Assembly (NCBI GenBank): GCA_910584865.1 | Contig: CAJUCE010000011.1 | Coordinates: 62,001 to 126,000, forward strand | Source: an uncultured Acetatifactor sp. | Lineage (GTDB): Bacteria; Bacillota; Clostridia; Lachnospirales; Lachnospiraceae | Length of the DNA stretch: 64,000 nt | Reading direction: 5' to 3' | Part shown: positions 1 to 7,744 of the stretch, piece after piece | Layout: every line of letters begins with the position of its first letter | How positions within the stretch are numbered: the stretch's first letter is position 1 | Made by a program: the position numbers and the translations under genes | The notes under the pieces: model-generated | Databases searched by the model: none | The model's input: the letters and a program-made list of their open reading frames with translations, nothing else | What the model was told of the DNA's origin: nothing

Positions 1-35
1 TTCTCCTGTTCCTTCCCATATGTTTCCTTTTCCAT
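1..35 (-). CDS. Start of an unknown element gene, cut by the window edge
   Basis: An ATG at 35 is preceded by GGAGGG at 41-46 and opens a frame, MEKETYGKEQE, that runs off the left edge. Only 11 codons are visible, so no function can be given. It follows the ribbon-helix-helix gene in the same direction and is probably the next gene of that operon. Confidence 0.5.
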   Translation of the reverse strand, partial: MEKETYGKEQE

Positions 36-69
36 GGAATCCCTCCACTCTATAGCCGCAATCTGTTAC

Positions 70-210
70 TTAATTCTGCAAATGATGTCCCTGCCCAGGG
101 ATTCCCCCCAGGGCATGTGTCTCTTTGATTCTCCCATCCGCCAGGCTGGCGCTGCCGCTCCAGAAGAGACAACACTGGTACAGCCCCATCTTTCTCCCTG
201 CTCCGGTCAT
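70..210 (-). CDS. Possible 46-residue element protein
   Basis: The ATG at 208-210 overlaps the TGA stop of the ribbon-helix-helix gene as ATGA, a typical coupled arrangement. The frame runs 46 codons to a TAA at 70-72. The product is small, without a membrane segment or a recognised domain. The overlap is the only positive evidence. It could also be a non-coding gap before the gene starting at 35. Confidence 0.3.
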   Translation of the reverse strand: MTGAGRKMGLYQCCLFWSGSASLADGRIKETHALGGIPGQGHHLQN

Positions 211-683
211 AACTTATCCGCAATCCGGCGCAGATTGCCGCTGTCCGCCAGAAAGCTGTTGATCTGGAAGTCTTTCTTCTGCATGTAGTCCACCCCCAGA
301 GCCACCGCATCCGACAGCATCTGGTCGAACTGTTCCTCCGTCCCCTCATGTGCCACGTTCATCAACACCTTCACCAGCAGGAAGAATGCAGCCGCATCCA
401 CCTTGCCGGATTTCATGTGCATCTTTGCGATGCGGCTGGCCTGCTGTTCCACCACCGCCTTGATGTCCTCGATATGGTAGACCGCCTGCACCTCCTGCCG
501 GATGATGCCGGCGATCAGGTCGATGTCCTGGCTGTACCCCTCCACCGCCAGCCCTTTCTCAATGTAGCGCCGGATCTGTTCATTCCGGGAGATGTGCTCC
601 CTGTCCGCCATCTTGTCAATCTGGCCGCACATCTCCTTTGTCAGATAGACCGAAGTGATGATGCGGTCGTCCCTTTTTGCCAT
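207..683 (-). CDS. Ribbon-helix-helix DNA-binding protein of the element
   Basis: A protein of 158 residues. The first 45 residues (ITSVYLTKEM, then SRNEQIRRYI) have the strand-helix-helix pattern of CopG/MobC-type proteins, which bind DNA as dimers. The rest is helical and unfamiliar. It has a good ribosome site (AGGAGGG) 7 bases before its ATG. Such proteins in conjugative elements often serve as relaxosome accessories at oriT or as autorepressors. It is divergent from the MazF-like gene at 784, so it may also control that promoter. The exact role is inference. Confidence 0.65.
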   Translation of the reverse strand: MAKRDDRIITSVYLTKEMCGQIDKMADREHISRNEQIRRYIEKGLAVEGYSQDIDLIAGIIRQEVQAVYHIEDIKAVVEQQASRIAKMHMKSGKVDAAAFFLLVKVLMNVAHEGTEEQFDQMLSDAVALGVDYMQKKDFQINSFLADSGNLRRIADKL

Positions 684-726
684 AGGCTCTTCCCTCCTGT
701 AAAATTCCCCTTTTTGTCATCTTTTG

Positions 727-755
727 TTGTATTCTGTCATGCCATCTGATAAAAT
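727..755 (+). promoter_or_regulatory. Promoter of the MazF/PemK-like gene
   Basis: A -35 box TTGTAT (727-732) and a -10 box TAAAAT (750-755) are separated by 17 bp, 28 bp before the start at 784. The site lies in the 100-bp divergent spacer shared with the ribbon-helix-helix gene. Confidence 0.5.
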
Positions 756-783
756 AGAACCATCATCCCGAAAGGAGCTTCCC

Positions 784-1467
784 ATGAAACATACTGCCAC
801 TCTGGAAGATGCCAGCCATTCCTATGAGGAGATGCTTTCCGCCCTCCATGGCCATTTCTCCCATATAGATCCATCAGAACCTGAACACATCAAGTTGGCC
901 AATGAATACTATAAATGGACGCACCTCAAGACAGACCTGATTTCAAATGAAAAGTCTTTCCGGATACCGGTCTCCGCCCTTCCAAATACCATAAAGCCCT
1001 CTTCTTTCCGGTGGCTCCATGCAGACAAGCAGGAAACTGTAGGAAAATACTACAGATATGACAGGGAGACAGACCAGTATATCATTTCTGTCAAAAAGGA
1101 TACCGTACCCGATGATGATGTCATGCTCATTGCCCGCTCCCTTGTCCTGATACGCAAGGCCGTTGTCTGGGTGGATTTTGGCTATAATATCGGAACGGAA
1201 TTCGGCGGGCGGCATCCGGCAATCATATTAAAGAACCTGAAAGATTCCCTGGTCGTCATCCCGCTTTCCTCCCAGGTTCCGAAGAACATGGAGTATAGCG
1301 TCAGGGTGGACAAGGTGTACGGCTTTCCCGAAATGCCGCGCTACGCAAACGTCACAAGGATCACCCAGGTCAGCCTGTCCAGGGTGCATTTCGAAAAATT
1401 TGGCGATGTCAGGCCAGCTGTACTGAAAGAGATCAGCGACAGGCTCAAATCCTGTGGCATAACCTGA
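784..1467 (+). CDS. MazF/PemK-family protein with a long N-terminal extension
   Basis: The ATG at 784 follows AAAGGAG at 771-777 and gives 227 residues. The C-terminal 100 residues match the MazF/PemK fold: VWVDFG, then GGRHPAIIL, then VVIPLSS and a late NVTRI segment. Known members are endoribonuclease toxins or nucleic-acid-binding relatives. The first 120 residues are not part of the toxin fold and are unrecognised, so this is about twice the usual length of MazF. No antitoxin precedes it in the same direction, and the nearest DNA-binding gene is the divergent ribbon-helix-helix gene. It is the only clearly rightward gene in this part of the element. Toxin activity is not shown by sequence alone. 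Confidence 0.7.
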   Translation: MKHTATLEDASHSYEEMLSALHGHFSHIDPSEPEHIKLANEYYKWTHLKTDLISNEKSFRIPVSALPNTIKPSSFRWLHADKQETVGKYYRYDRETDQYIISVKKDTVPDDDVMLIARSLVLIRKAVVWVDFGYNIGTEFGGRHPAIILKNLKDSLVVIPLSSQVPKNMEYSVRVDKVYGFPEMPRYANVTRITQVSLSRVHFEKFGDVRPAVLKEISDRLKSCGIT

Positions 1468-1505
1468 ACCCTTTGTGCATATCCTAAAATGGCTTACAAA
1501 ATCGT

Positions 1506-1605
1506 TTGACAACCCTGCCTATTTGTGCTAGTATGATGTTGTAAACGCAGGAGCAATCCTGGTAATTTTGTAACCGTGGAGCCGTCATTTATGGCGGCTC
1601 TTTTT
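1506..1605 (+). ncRNA. Candidate small RNA: promoter, short transcript, terminator
   Basis: A perfect -35 box TTGACA (1506-1511) and a -10 box TAGTAT (1529-1534) are 17 bp apart. About 65 bases downstream lies a strong intrinsic terminator. No ORF with a ribosome site fits between them. This predicts a transcript from about 1541 to 1605. It begins 39 bp after the MazF-like stop codon, has its own promoter and faces the leftward operon. It could be a counter-transcribed or regulatory RNA of the element. The function is unknown. Confidence 0.5.
1579..1605 (+). terminator. Intrinsic terminator
   Basis: The stem GAGCCGTC (1579-1586) pairs with GGCGGCTC (1593-1600), including one GU pair, around a six-base loop and is followed by TTTTT. 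It ends the candidate small RNA and may also end the MazF-like transcript. Confidence 0.8.
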
Positions 1606-1701
1606 CGTTGTCTCCAGTTGCCGGATCCCTGTGCTGTCTGCCACAACCTTTCTGTTCCCCATTAACAGCTTTTTAACAGGCTCCATTCCCGTTTAACAAG
1701 G

Positions 1702-1782
1702 GTACAGGCTTTGCCTGTACGGTGTTCCCCCGGTTTGTTTCACAAACCTATTCCTGCCTTAACTCCAAAATCTCCGATTTTG
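1702..1782. other. Array of three tight hairpins (candidate oriT or replication site)
   Basis: Three perfect inverted repeats follow one another, each with a three-base loop: GTACAGGC/GCCTGTAC (1702-1720), GGTTTGT/ACAAACC (1732-1748) and CAAAATC/GATTTTG (1766-1782). None has a T-run, so they are poor terminators. The 1606-1852 stretch holds no convincing gene. Hairpin arrays near a ribbon-helix-helix gene are typical of transfer or single-strand origins. The assignment is inference. Confidence 0.45.
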
Positions 1783-1852
1783 AGCGTATATCCCCACCGC
1801 AGGCGGCAGGGCAGAGGTCGCTCCGCTCCCAAAAGCGAAAAACAAAGCATTG

Positions 1853-1972
1853 TCAATAGCAATCCAGAAATGCGCTTATCTCCCTGCACACCCGTTCCCC
1901 GTAGGCAAGGGCAAGCACCACGGCCACTGCAATCCCCGCCACTGCCAGCAATCCAATCAAAACCACTTTCAT
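1853..1972 (-). CDS. Small hydrophobic protein of the element
   Basis: A 39-residue frame from the ATG at 1972 contains one strong membrane segment near its N-terminus (VVLIGLLAVAGIAVAVVLAL) and a short charged tail. The stop of the upstream gene (1986) lies 13 bp before it and a GGGGGTG site precedes the start. In-frame upstream ATGs exist at 1984 and 2002. No family is recognised. The compact spacing and the hydrophobic pattern support a real gene, but the small size keeps confidence modest. Confidence 0.45.
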   Translation of the reverse strand: MKVVLIGLLAVAGIAVAVVLALAYGERVCREISAFLDCY

Positions 1973-1985
1973 ACACACCCCCATC

Positions 1986-2357
1986 TTACTGTTCCCACTC
2001 ATCCTCCTGCAGCTCCATCCTGCCCTCCGGCCGTCCGCAGGGATAGACAAATGGCGGTACATCATCAACTTTTCTCGCCTCTTTTAAAATACTGAAGATT
2101 ACAGCGGCATCCGCCAGACGGAACTCTTCATCCGCCTTTCCTGAATCGTATTCCTTGGCATAGAACACCATAAGGTAGTCCAGATCCACAAGCTTGGAAT
2201 CCATGCCGTTCTGTACGGCTACCTCAAAACTCATGCCGTAATACCGCTCCACTTCGGACTTATCACCGCCACAGCCGTGGAGGATCAGCCCCTCCAGCAG
2301 TTTCCTGACCTCCATCTGCTTCCGCTCTTCCAGCTGGCACACATAAACTGGCCTCAT
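1986..2357 (-). CDS. Unknown element protein
   Basis: The start is placed at the ATG at 2357 because AAAGGAGG lies 5 bases upstream. An earlier in-frame ATG at 2375 overlaps the stop of the preceding gene and lacks such a site. The product is 123 residues, acidic at the C-terminus (EDEWEQ), without membrane segments. I recognise no domain. Its place directly after the TOPRIM gene suggests an accessory role in the same operon. Confidence 0.6.
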   Translation of the reverse strand: MRPVYVCQLEERKQMEVRKLLEGLILHGCGGDKSEVERYYGMSFEVAVQNGMDSKLVDLDYLMVFYAKEYDSGKADEEFRLADAAVIFSILKEARKVDDVPPFVYPCGRPEGRMELQEDEWEQ

Positions 2358-2374
2358 AAGCCTCCTTTCCGGCA

Positions 2375-3430
2375 TCAGGGATATGCCGTTTCCAGTTCCT
2401 CCGTTTCTGTCCTTTCAGGGCCGTCCCTGCTCCTGGCCGACATTTCCCGGAAAGCAAGTAAATCCTCATTAAAATCCTTTGTCTGCGGGGTCTGGATGAA
2501 TACTTTATATCCCGCCTTTGCAAAAGTCTCCGCTGACTGGTTCGCCTGCACCTGCCCATGGTTGCATGGCCGCCCGTTTGCGTCCTTCCCGTCCACGTCA
2601 TTGTCATAGCAGAACACAACCTCCCGGATCTCCGGGTGGCTTTTCAAATAGCGGGAAAGGGCCTTATCCGACAGGCACCCCTCTGCCACCCGGTGGTCCT
2701 CCCGCCAGTCGATGCCGTACAGCTTGCACAGGGTCGCATGGCTCATGGCGTCAATGGGCGCCTCAAACTCATACACCCGGTCAGAACGCCCCTCCATGCA
2801 GAAGCCGTAGGTCTTGTCAGAATTCTCCATGTCCTGCCGGAATTTCCGGCCACTGCTGGGAGAGCGGAGCGCACAGTACCGGGGGTTCCCCTCCCCGTCA
2901 TAGCCTACAAAAGCGCAGTTCCGAAAGGTATATCCATTTTTCTGTGTGACTGCCTGATAGATCTTGTTCTGGTTGATCATGGCATACACGATCTCGCTGT
3001 CTATGCCACGGGTGCAGGTCAGATAAGCGATGGTACGGTTAAAATCCTTATCTTTCGGCGGCAGCACCAGCTCCCCTCTGGGCTTCTTCTCCACCGGCTG
3101 CACATAATGCCCTGTCTGCTCGTAGGCGCGGCAGCCCAGGATCATCTCCACCGCGCTTTTAAAGTCAGTGGCTCCCAGATATTCCTGGGCAAACTGGATG
3201 ATGTTCCCGCTCTTCTCCCCGGCAAACTGGTAATATCCCCGCCCATGCCGGAACAGATACAGGCCGCCGCTGTGCTTCACATGGACCGTGTTCCGGTCGC
3301 CTTTCTCCACCTCAAATCCGTGGCTGACGGCGAAATCAATGATATTGGTGTCAAAAACCTGCTTCATCTGCTCTTCCGTAAAGGGCATGGACCGCCGTCC
3401 TGTGGCTGTCTGTCTGTCCGTAACCGTCAC
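2375..3430 (-). CDS. DUF3991/TOPRIM primase-like protein
   Basis: Up to 351 residues. The N-terminal part contains the CHC2-like/DUF3991 pattern: GGLYLFRHGRGYYQF, then GNIIQFAQEYLG. The second half holds a TOPRIM-like fold, with EAPIDAMSH as the glutamate strand and FCYDNDVDGKDANG as the DxD strand. Known members sit in conjugative elements beside mobilisation genes and are thought to act in primer synthesis or DNA processing after transfer. The first start is a GTG with GGGAGG directly against it. An ATG at 3388 (MPFTEEQ) is an alternative start. Confidence 0.75.
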   Translation of the reverse strand: MTVTDRQTATGRRSMPFTEEQMKQVFDTNIIDFAVSHGFEVEKGDRNTVHVKHSGGLYLFRHGRGYYQFAGEKSGNIIQFAQEYLGATDFKSAVEMILGCRAYEQTGHYVQPVEKKPRGELVLPPKDKDFNRTIAYLTCTRGIDSEIVYAMINQNKIYQAVTQKNGYTFRNCAFVGYDGEGNPRYCALRSPSSGRKFRQDMENSDKTYGFCMEGRSDRVYEFEAPIDAMSHATLCKLYGIDWREDHRVAEGCLSDKALSRYLKSHPEIREVVFCYDNDVDGKDANGRPCNHGQVQANQSAETFAKAGYKVFIQTPQTKDFNEDLLAFREMSARSRDGPERTETEELETAYP

Positions 3431-3544
3431 CTCCCTGCAATCAGAAAAGGCACCGGCAAAATGGTTCTTCTTCCATTCTGCCGGCGCCCTGCACTGTATT
3501 ATTGCTTTGCTGTTATTCTGTTATTGTTTCTGTCTCACCTGTCA

Positions 3545-3784
3545 TCATTTCAGCTTCATTCCGTCCTGAAAAGCGTTCCCTGCCTTTTCGCCCAGCTTCA
3601 GTTATGCGTTGTTCACCGGGTCAAACACAATAGGTTCCAACTCTGCCGGGTCAATCTGTGCGGAGACATTGACGATTTCGCCCACAAGCCTGCAGATCTC
3701 CTTATCATAGCTTACCAGCCTGCACTCCACCGCCATGGGCAGCTCCAAGATGACGGGAGCGTCCACATGCTCCGCCTTTTTCAC
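3545..3784 (-). pseudogene. 3' remnant of a flavin reductase (flavoredoxin-type) gene
   Basis: A 60-codon frame starts with a GTG that overlaps the stop of the DUF4314 gene (GTGA). It reads VECRLVSYD, RLVGEIVNVSA and EPIVFDPVNNA, the C-terminal part of FMN-binding flavin reductases. It then hits TAA where a tyrosine codon is expected. The same frame continues after the stop as LKLGEKAGNAFQDGMKLK to a TGA at 3545, which is the normal family ending. A short segment after NVSA, usually about ten residues, also seems deleted. The N-terminal two thirds are missing. This looks like a captured and decayed gene piece. Confidence 0.7.
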
Positions 3785-4578
3785 TGCTCCATTTCTTCCG
3801 CTTCTGTTTCCTTTCCCGCCTCTTTCCCTGCCTGCGGCTCCGGCAGACGGTGAAACCGGTCAGCCCCCGGCACAAGGGCCAGAGACCTGCCGTTCTCCCA
3901 GATCATATGCAGCTGTCCCGCATCGTCCACAGACTTCACAATCCCTTTCAGTCCGGGCGTCATCCCCTGCTCGTTCATGTAATCCAGTTCTATCCGGGAG
4001 CCTGCGGGATACCGCTTCCGTATCGCTGCAACCTCCGCCTGTGTTTTCCATCCTGTCATATCATCACCCGTCCTTTCTCCGTTCTTCCCGGGCGCCGTTT
4101 TCGGATACTCTGTCCGATAGAGTTTTTCCTTCCCTCTTTCCAATGCGGATTTCGGGATTATCCCCCTATCAGCCATCTGCCTTTCTGCCTCTGCCCTCGG
4201 TATGAGGGAGAAAGGGGCATCAGCATCCAGAAAACCCGTTTCCATCAACACCTGAATCTGCCTGGCATTGACGCCGTTCTCCAGGCACACGGCCGCCTGT
4301 ATCATCTCCCCCGGATACAGACAGCAGCTTTCACGGCTCAGGCCTATGAGCGCATCCATCACCTCCTGGCTGAAGCTTTCCTTGACGGCACAGAAACCAG
4401 CATGAAGGGCCTCCAGCCATCTCCCTGCCTCTGAATGTGCATCGCCTGTCGCCTCAAAGCCCACGAACTGCTCATGCTCCACGCATTCGTCCACAAAATC
4501 CTTCCAGCACCGGATGGCCGCTTCATCCTGGACAGGGGACAGTCTCCTGACAGCTGCGGAAAAAACTTCATAGTCCAT
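3781..4578 (-). CDS. Element protein with a C-terminal DUF4314 domain
   Basis: The start is the ATG at 4578 (MDYEVF), preceded by GGAGAGGTGAGGG. The product is 265 residues. Residues about 195-250 (YPAGSRIELDYMN, LKGIVKSVDD, HMIWENGRSLALVPG) form a small DUF4314 beta-barrel that is common in Firmicute conjugative elements and of unknown function. The N-terminal 170 residues are helical and unfamiliar. The tail is charged and rich in E and K. The gene starts 4 bp after the preceding stop and its own stop overlaps the flavin-reductase remnant. Confidence 0.65.
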   Translation of the reverse strand: MDYEVFSAAVRRLSPVQDEAAIRCWKDFVDECVEHEQFVGFEATGDAHSEAGRWLEALHAGFCAVKESFSQEVMDALIGLSRESCCLYPGEMIQAAVCLENGVNARQIQVLMETGFLDADAPFSLIPRAEAERQMADRGIIPKSALERGKEKLYRTEYPKTAPGKNGERTGDDMTGWKTQAEVAAIRKRYPAGSRIELDYMNEQGMTPGLKGIVKSVDDAGQLHMIWENGRSLALVPGADRFHRLPEPQAGKEAGKETEAEEMEQ

Positions 4579-4582
4579 TCCC

Positions 4583-5158
4583 TCACCTCTCCTCCATATC
4601 CCCATCCGCCATGTAGTCCAGCAGGTTTTCCGACACTTCCTCCCGGCTGCATGGCACAAACACATGGTTCCCGAAATCCGCCAGAATCTCCTTCAGCGTA
4701 TCCGACAGGCGTTCCTTATCCACATGGATATCATCCGTAAGAGTTGCTGTGTATCCGTAATCATAAGTTCCATAGGTCTCTTTCAAAAACTGGCGCACTG
4801 CATCCGGCATCTCCTCTTCACGGGGATTGATACAGCCGTACTTTGTCAGATAGTCCGTCCCCCAGTGTTCCCCGGATGAGGATAAATCCAGTTCCAGAAG
4901 GGCGATACAGACATTGCCGCTCTCCCTGGACTGCAGCACTCCCGGCAGAAGGACAAAGCCCTCTTCCAGCGTGTCACGGCCAAAAGTTTCCGTGCCGTAC
5001 ACTTCCATCACGCCCTGGTGAAGGGCGTTCAGCACGCTCTTGGCATATGCCTTTTCCTCTGTCTGGTAATCTTCCTGGAGACGTGCGTAATTGATCCGGT
5101 TCAGCACGTTCCGGTTGATATAGTCCACATAGAAATTCATTTTATAATCGTTCATCAT
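4583..5158 (-). CDS. Unknown element protein, 191 residues
   Basis: An acidic soluble protein that starts MMNDYKMNFY after GAGGGA. Two adjacent ATGs at 5158 and 5155 are both possible starts. It has a central ELDLSSSGEHWGTDYL segment and no membrane segment. I recognise no family with certainty. Tight spacing with the DUF4314 gene (4 bp) and the same direction support membership of the element operon. Confidence 0.6.
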   Translation of the reverse strand: MMNDYKMNFYVDYINRNVLNRINYARLQEDYQTEEKAYAKSVLNALHQGVMEVYGTETFGRDTLEEGFVLLPGVLQSRESGNVCIALLELDLSSSGEHWGTDYLTKYGCINPREEEMPDAVRQFLKETYGTYDYGYTATLTDDIHVDKERLSDTLKEILADFGNHVFVPCSREEVSENLLDYMADGDMEER

Positions 5159-5257
5159 TCCCTCTTTTCTGTCCTGGCAGTCTGGAGCTGGATTTTCTTC
5201 CTGTACCGGATTTCATTGTCAAACGTCAGGATATTACGAAACTGCCTTCCCGCTGTC

Positions 5258-6640
5258 CTACCGGATGACATCTCCCGGCAATGCCTCCTGCTCTTCGGCC
5301 GGCACCTCCCTCTGCCCTTCCCCCGGAAGGAAACACTCCGCCTTATGGATAATGCCGTCCAGTAGCCTGTTCCCCTCCGGCTCGTTCTCCATGCCGGCCT
5401 GCAGCGCAAGGGAATAAATCTTCCGCATTTCCTCCTGGTTAAAGAGCGGGACTGCATCCTGCTTGAAATACCGAAGGATCTCCTTTTCCGCCGCCTCCAT
5501 GCCAAACAGCTTCTCATGGGAAAGCGCCTGCTGGTAAGCCTCCCTGTCACGGACCGGCTCCCTGGAACCGTCCGGATTCAGGATATAGCACTCCAGCCCC
5601 TGCATGACCGCCCGCTCCGCATCCATGGGGCCGGTCAGCGACATGTCCCCTGCGGTATAGCCATAGTCATGGAGCCTGTCATGCTCCAGGCGCCTTACAT
5701 AATCGTCCGGTCCCATCACATCCACCGCATCCCAGAACATCCTGCGGGCTCCCGCCATGTCCTGTGACAGCTGGTATTCATCCTCCACCAGATACCGCCT
5801 CCGCTCCGCCGTCCCGTACCGGTCTGCGATGGCCTGCCAGTTCTGCTCATACTCCTGCCAGCTGAAAGTACGGCAGCTGTTGGGATTCTTGAACACAATC
5901 TCCACTTCCACAGGGTCATGGGAATGGGTGCAGAGATAGTCCAGATGCTTCTGATAATCGATCTCCAAAATATCCCCCATCACCCGGTCATCCTCCATGC
6001 CCTGCACCTCCACCCAGAATGCCTTCACATGCTCGTCCCGGCACCCGCCGTAAAAGAACCAGGTATTGTGCTGGCTGGTCTGCCGGATATGCACGCTCCG
6101 CTCCGGGAAACACCAGGTGCCGCCCTTCCTGCTCATCCAGAGGAAATGCCGGGCTGCGTTCCTGTCGCCCGCAGCCTCCAAAAGCATCTCCCGGTCATAC
6201 TTGAAATCCGTCTGGTAAAAGCTGGTATTCTGTTCCATGATCTTCTGCAGGGTCTCCAGCACATCCACGTTCCGGAAACAGGCATTGGGCCGGAAGTGGT
6301 ATCCCTGTCCCTGCAGGCTTTCCCGAAGCTCCGCCAGCATCTCTTCCCTTGTCCCCTCCATGGCCGCCCCGTTATACTGGTTCCTTTGCAAAAAACCGGA
6401 ACCCATGTCTTTTGTCCGGACACACAGCCCGCCACGGCTGTCCGGCAGGACAAAATTCATGCACCCGTTCTTTGTGCCCTCCGCAGGCGGAATCCCCTCA
6501 AACACGCCCCGCAGGTCATCGTACCCTGTCCCCTCCAGCTGCCGGATCTCCTGGATCTCCTCACGGGGCAGGTACAGCTTCCGCAGATGATACTTATTCG
6601 CATCCAGTTTTGCAAGGGCATAAATCTCACTGCGCTCCAT
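5258..6640 (-). CDS. Unknown element protein, about 460 residues
   Basis: The likely start is the ATG at 6640 (MERSEIYALAK), two codons after another ATG at 6646 that overlaps the stop of the PAPS-reductase-like gene. The protein is soluble, rich in aromatic residues and repeats phrases such as HDYGYTAGDMSLTG. No catalytic motif is evident. Coupling to the PAPS-reductase-like gene suggests the two products are made together. No function can be assigned. Confidence 0.6.
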   Translation of the reverse strand: MERSEIYALAKLDANKYHLRKLYLPREEIQEIRQLEGTGYDDLRGVFEGIPPAEGTKNGCMNFVLPDSRGGLCVRTKDMGSGFLQRNQYNGAAMEGTREEMLAELRESLQGQGYHFRPNACFRNVDVLETLQKIMEQNTSFYQTDFKYDREMLLEAAGDRNAARHFLWMSRKGGTWCFPERSVHIRQTSQHNTWFFYGGCRDEHVKAFWVEVQGMEDDRVMGDILEIDYQKHLDYLCTHSHDPVEVEIVFKNPNSCRTFSWQEYEQNWQAIADRYGTAERRRYLVEDEYQLSQDMAGARRMFWDAVDVMGPDDYVRRLEHDRLHDYGYTAGDMSLTGPMDAERAVMQGLECYILNPDGSREPVRDREAYQQALSHEKLFGMEAAEKEILRYFKQDAVPLFNQEEMRKIYSLALQAGMENEPEGNRLLDGIIHKAECFLPGEGQREVPAEEQEALPGDVIR

Positions 6641-6642
6641 CT

Positions 6643-7620
6643 TCATCCCCCTCTCCCTGTTTTGTTTTTTTTAGTGTCCTCCAGACGGTAGGGAACCCCG
6701 ATAAAGTCCAGGACCCTGCCGCAGCCCAGACGGTTGATGCAGTAATCATACTGCTTTGGGTGGGTCAGCTGCATCCGCTGGAACCGGTTGGGCTCCTGCT
6801 CCAGATGGACCCCGAACATACAGTACATGCAGCCCGATCTGGATACTCCGCTGGTCTTTAATACCCGGCTGCCGTCCTTCTTTTTTGTTTCTTCGATTTC
6901 TCCATAAACAGAACTATAGGGAATCCCGGTCCTTTTCAGATATTCCAGGATATCCTGTTCCAGCCAGAACGCCATGGGCTGGCTTAAGGGCCGTTTCCTC
7001 TCAAAGCCGTTGCACCCGTACTGGAGCCACTTCTGTGTCCGCAGGCGGCTCTCCTGGGCCATCAGCCCCACAATCCCATGTCTGCCGGTCTCATGCTCGA
7101 ACCGGTAGATGGGTGCCTTCTTCATGTGGTAGCAGCACCTGGCTGATATCTTGAAAGGTGCCTCCAGCAGGTAACGGTAGTTCTCACAGTTATATACGGA
7201 CTTGCTGCCGTCCGGCGCCAGCAGTGTCCCGTTCAGCCTCTCGATCCTTGTAGCCTGCCCCTTCCTCGCCCCGTCCACGCAGTCCGCTATCTCCTTGGAG
7301 ATCACGGGATACCCGTACTTCTCTATGATCTGTGGGAACGGGTATCTAGGCCGCAGCCAGTTCACGTTCTCCTTTGTCTTCACAAACTCCCGAAGTTCCG
7401 GGTATTCCAGCCCCGTATCCACGAACACCGCCGGGATATCGGGATATACCCTGCGGGCGATGTCCAGGAGCACAGTCGAATCCTTGCCCCCGGAAAAACT
7501 GACGAAGACCTGTCCCCCGAATCTCAGATACCATTCCAGGATCCGGGTCTGCGTCACCTGTATCTTCCGTTCCAGGCTCCACCCCTGCATGGCCTTTAAG
7601 TCCTCTCTGGTATGTCTCAA
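6643..7620 (-). CDS. PAPS-reductase/PP-loop family protein on the element
   Basis: A protein of 325 residues. The PP-loop SFSGGKDST at residues 41-49 is the nucleotide-binding signature of the phosphoadenosine-phosphosulfate reductase superfamily. Cysteines are conserved as RCCYHMK (about 162) and GCMYCMFG (about 263), which resembles an iron-sulfur or redox site. The start is a TTG (LRHTRED) after a weak site. Known relatives on phages and mobile elements are not assimilatory enzymes, and the DNA phosphorothioation protein DndC belongs to the same superfamily. No sulfur-assimilation gene lies nearby. A role in nucleic-acid modification or antirestriction beside the methylase/helicase gene is a hypothesis. 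Confidence 0.7.
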   Translation of the reverse strand: MRHTREDLKAMQGWSLERKIQVTQTRILEWYLRFGGQVFVSFSGGKDSTVLLDIARRVYPDIPAVFVDTGLEYPELREFVKTKENVNWLRPRYPFPQIIEKYGYPVISKEIADCVDGARKGQATRIERLNGTLLAPDGSKSVYNCENYRYLLEAPFKISARCCYHMKKAPIYRFEHETGRHGIVGLMAQESRLRTQKWLQYGCNGFERKRPLSQPMAFWLEQDILEYLKRTGIPYSSVYGEIEETKKKDGSRVLKTSGVSRSGCMYCMFGVHLEQEPNRFQRMQLTHPKQYDYCINRLGCGRVLDFIGVPYRLEDTKKNKTGRGG

Positions 7621-7744
7621 CCGCCAAATACCTGCCTTTCACAAGAAACCTTTGTCTGCGCCTGCTTTCGCTTCCTGTGAAATCCTGTTTACCTTTTTGG
7701 CTCCTGCAGTATTTGGCCTGTTTTCCCTCTCCTGAAGCTCCTTT

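Noticed and set aside
2558..3853. Long rightward frame opposite the TOPRIM gene
   Set aside because: It mirrors a well-supported leftward gene, has no ribosome site and no recognisable domain.
7621..7744. Possible short gene between the methylase/helicase and the PAPS-like gene
   Set aside because: A 30-codon frame looks protein-like (ELQERENRP) but has no start codon after its AAAGGAG.
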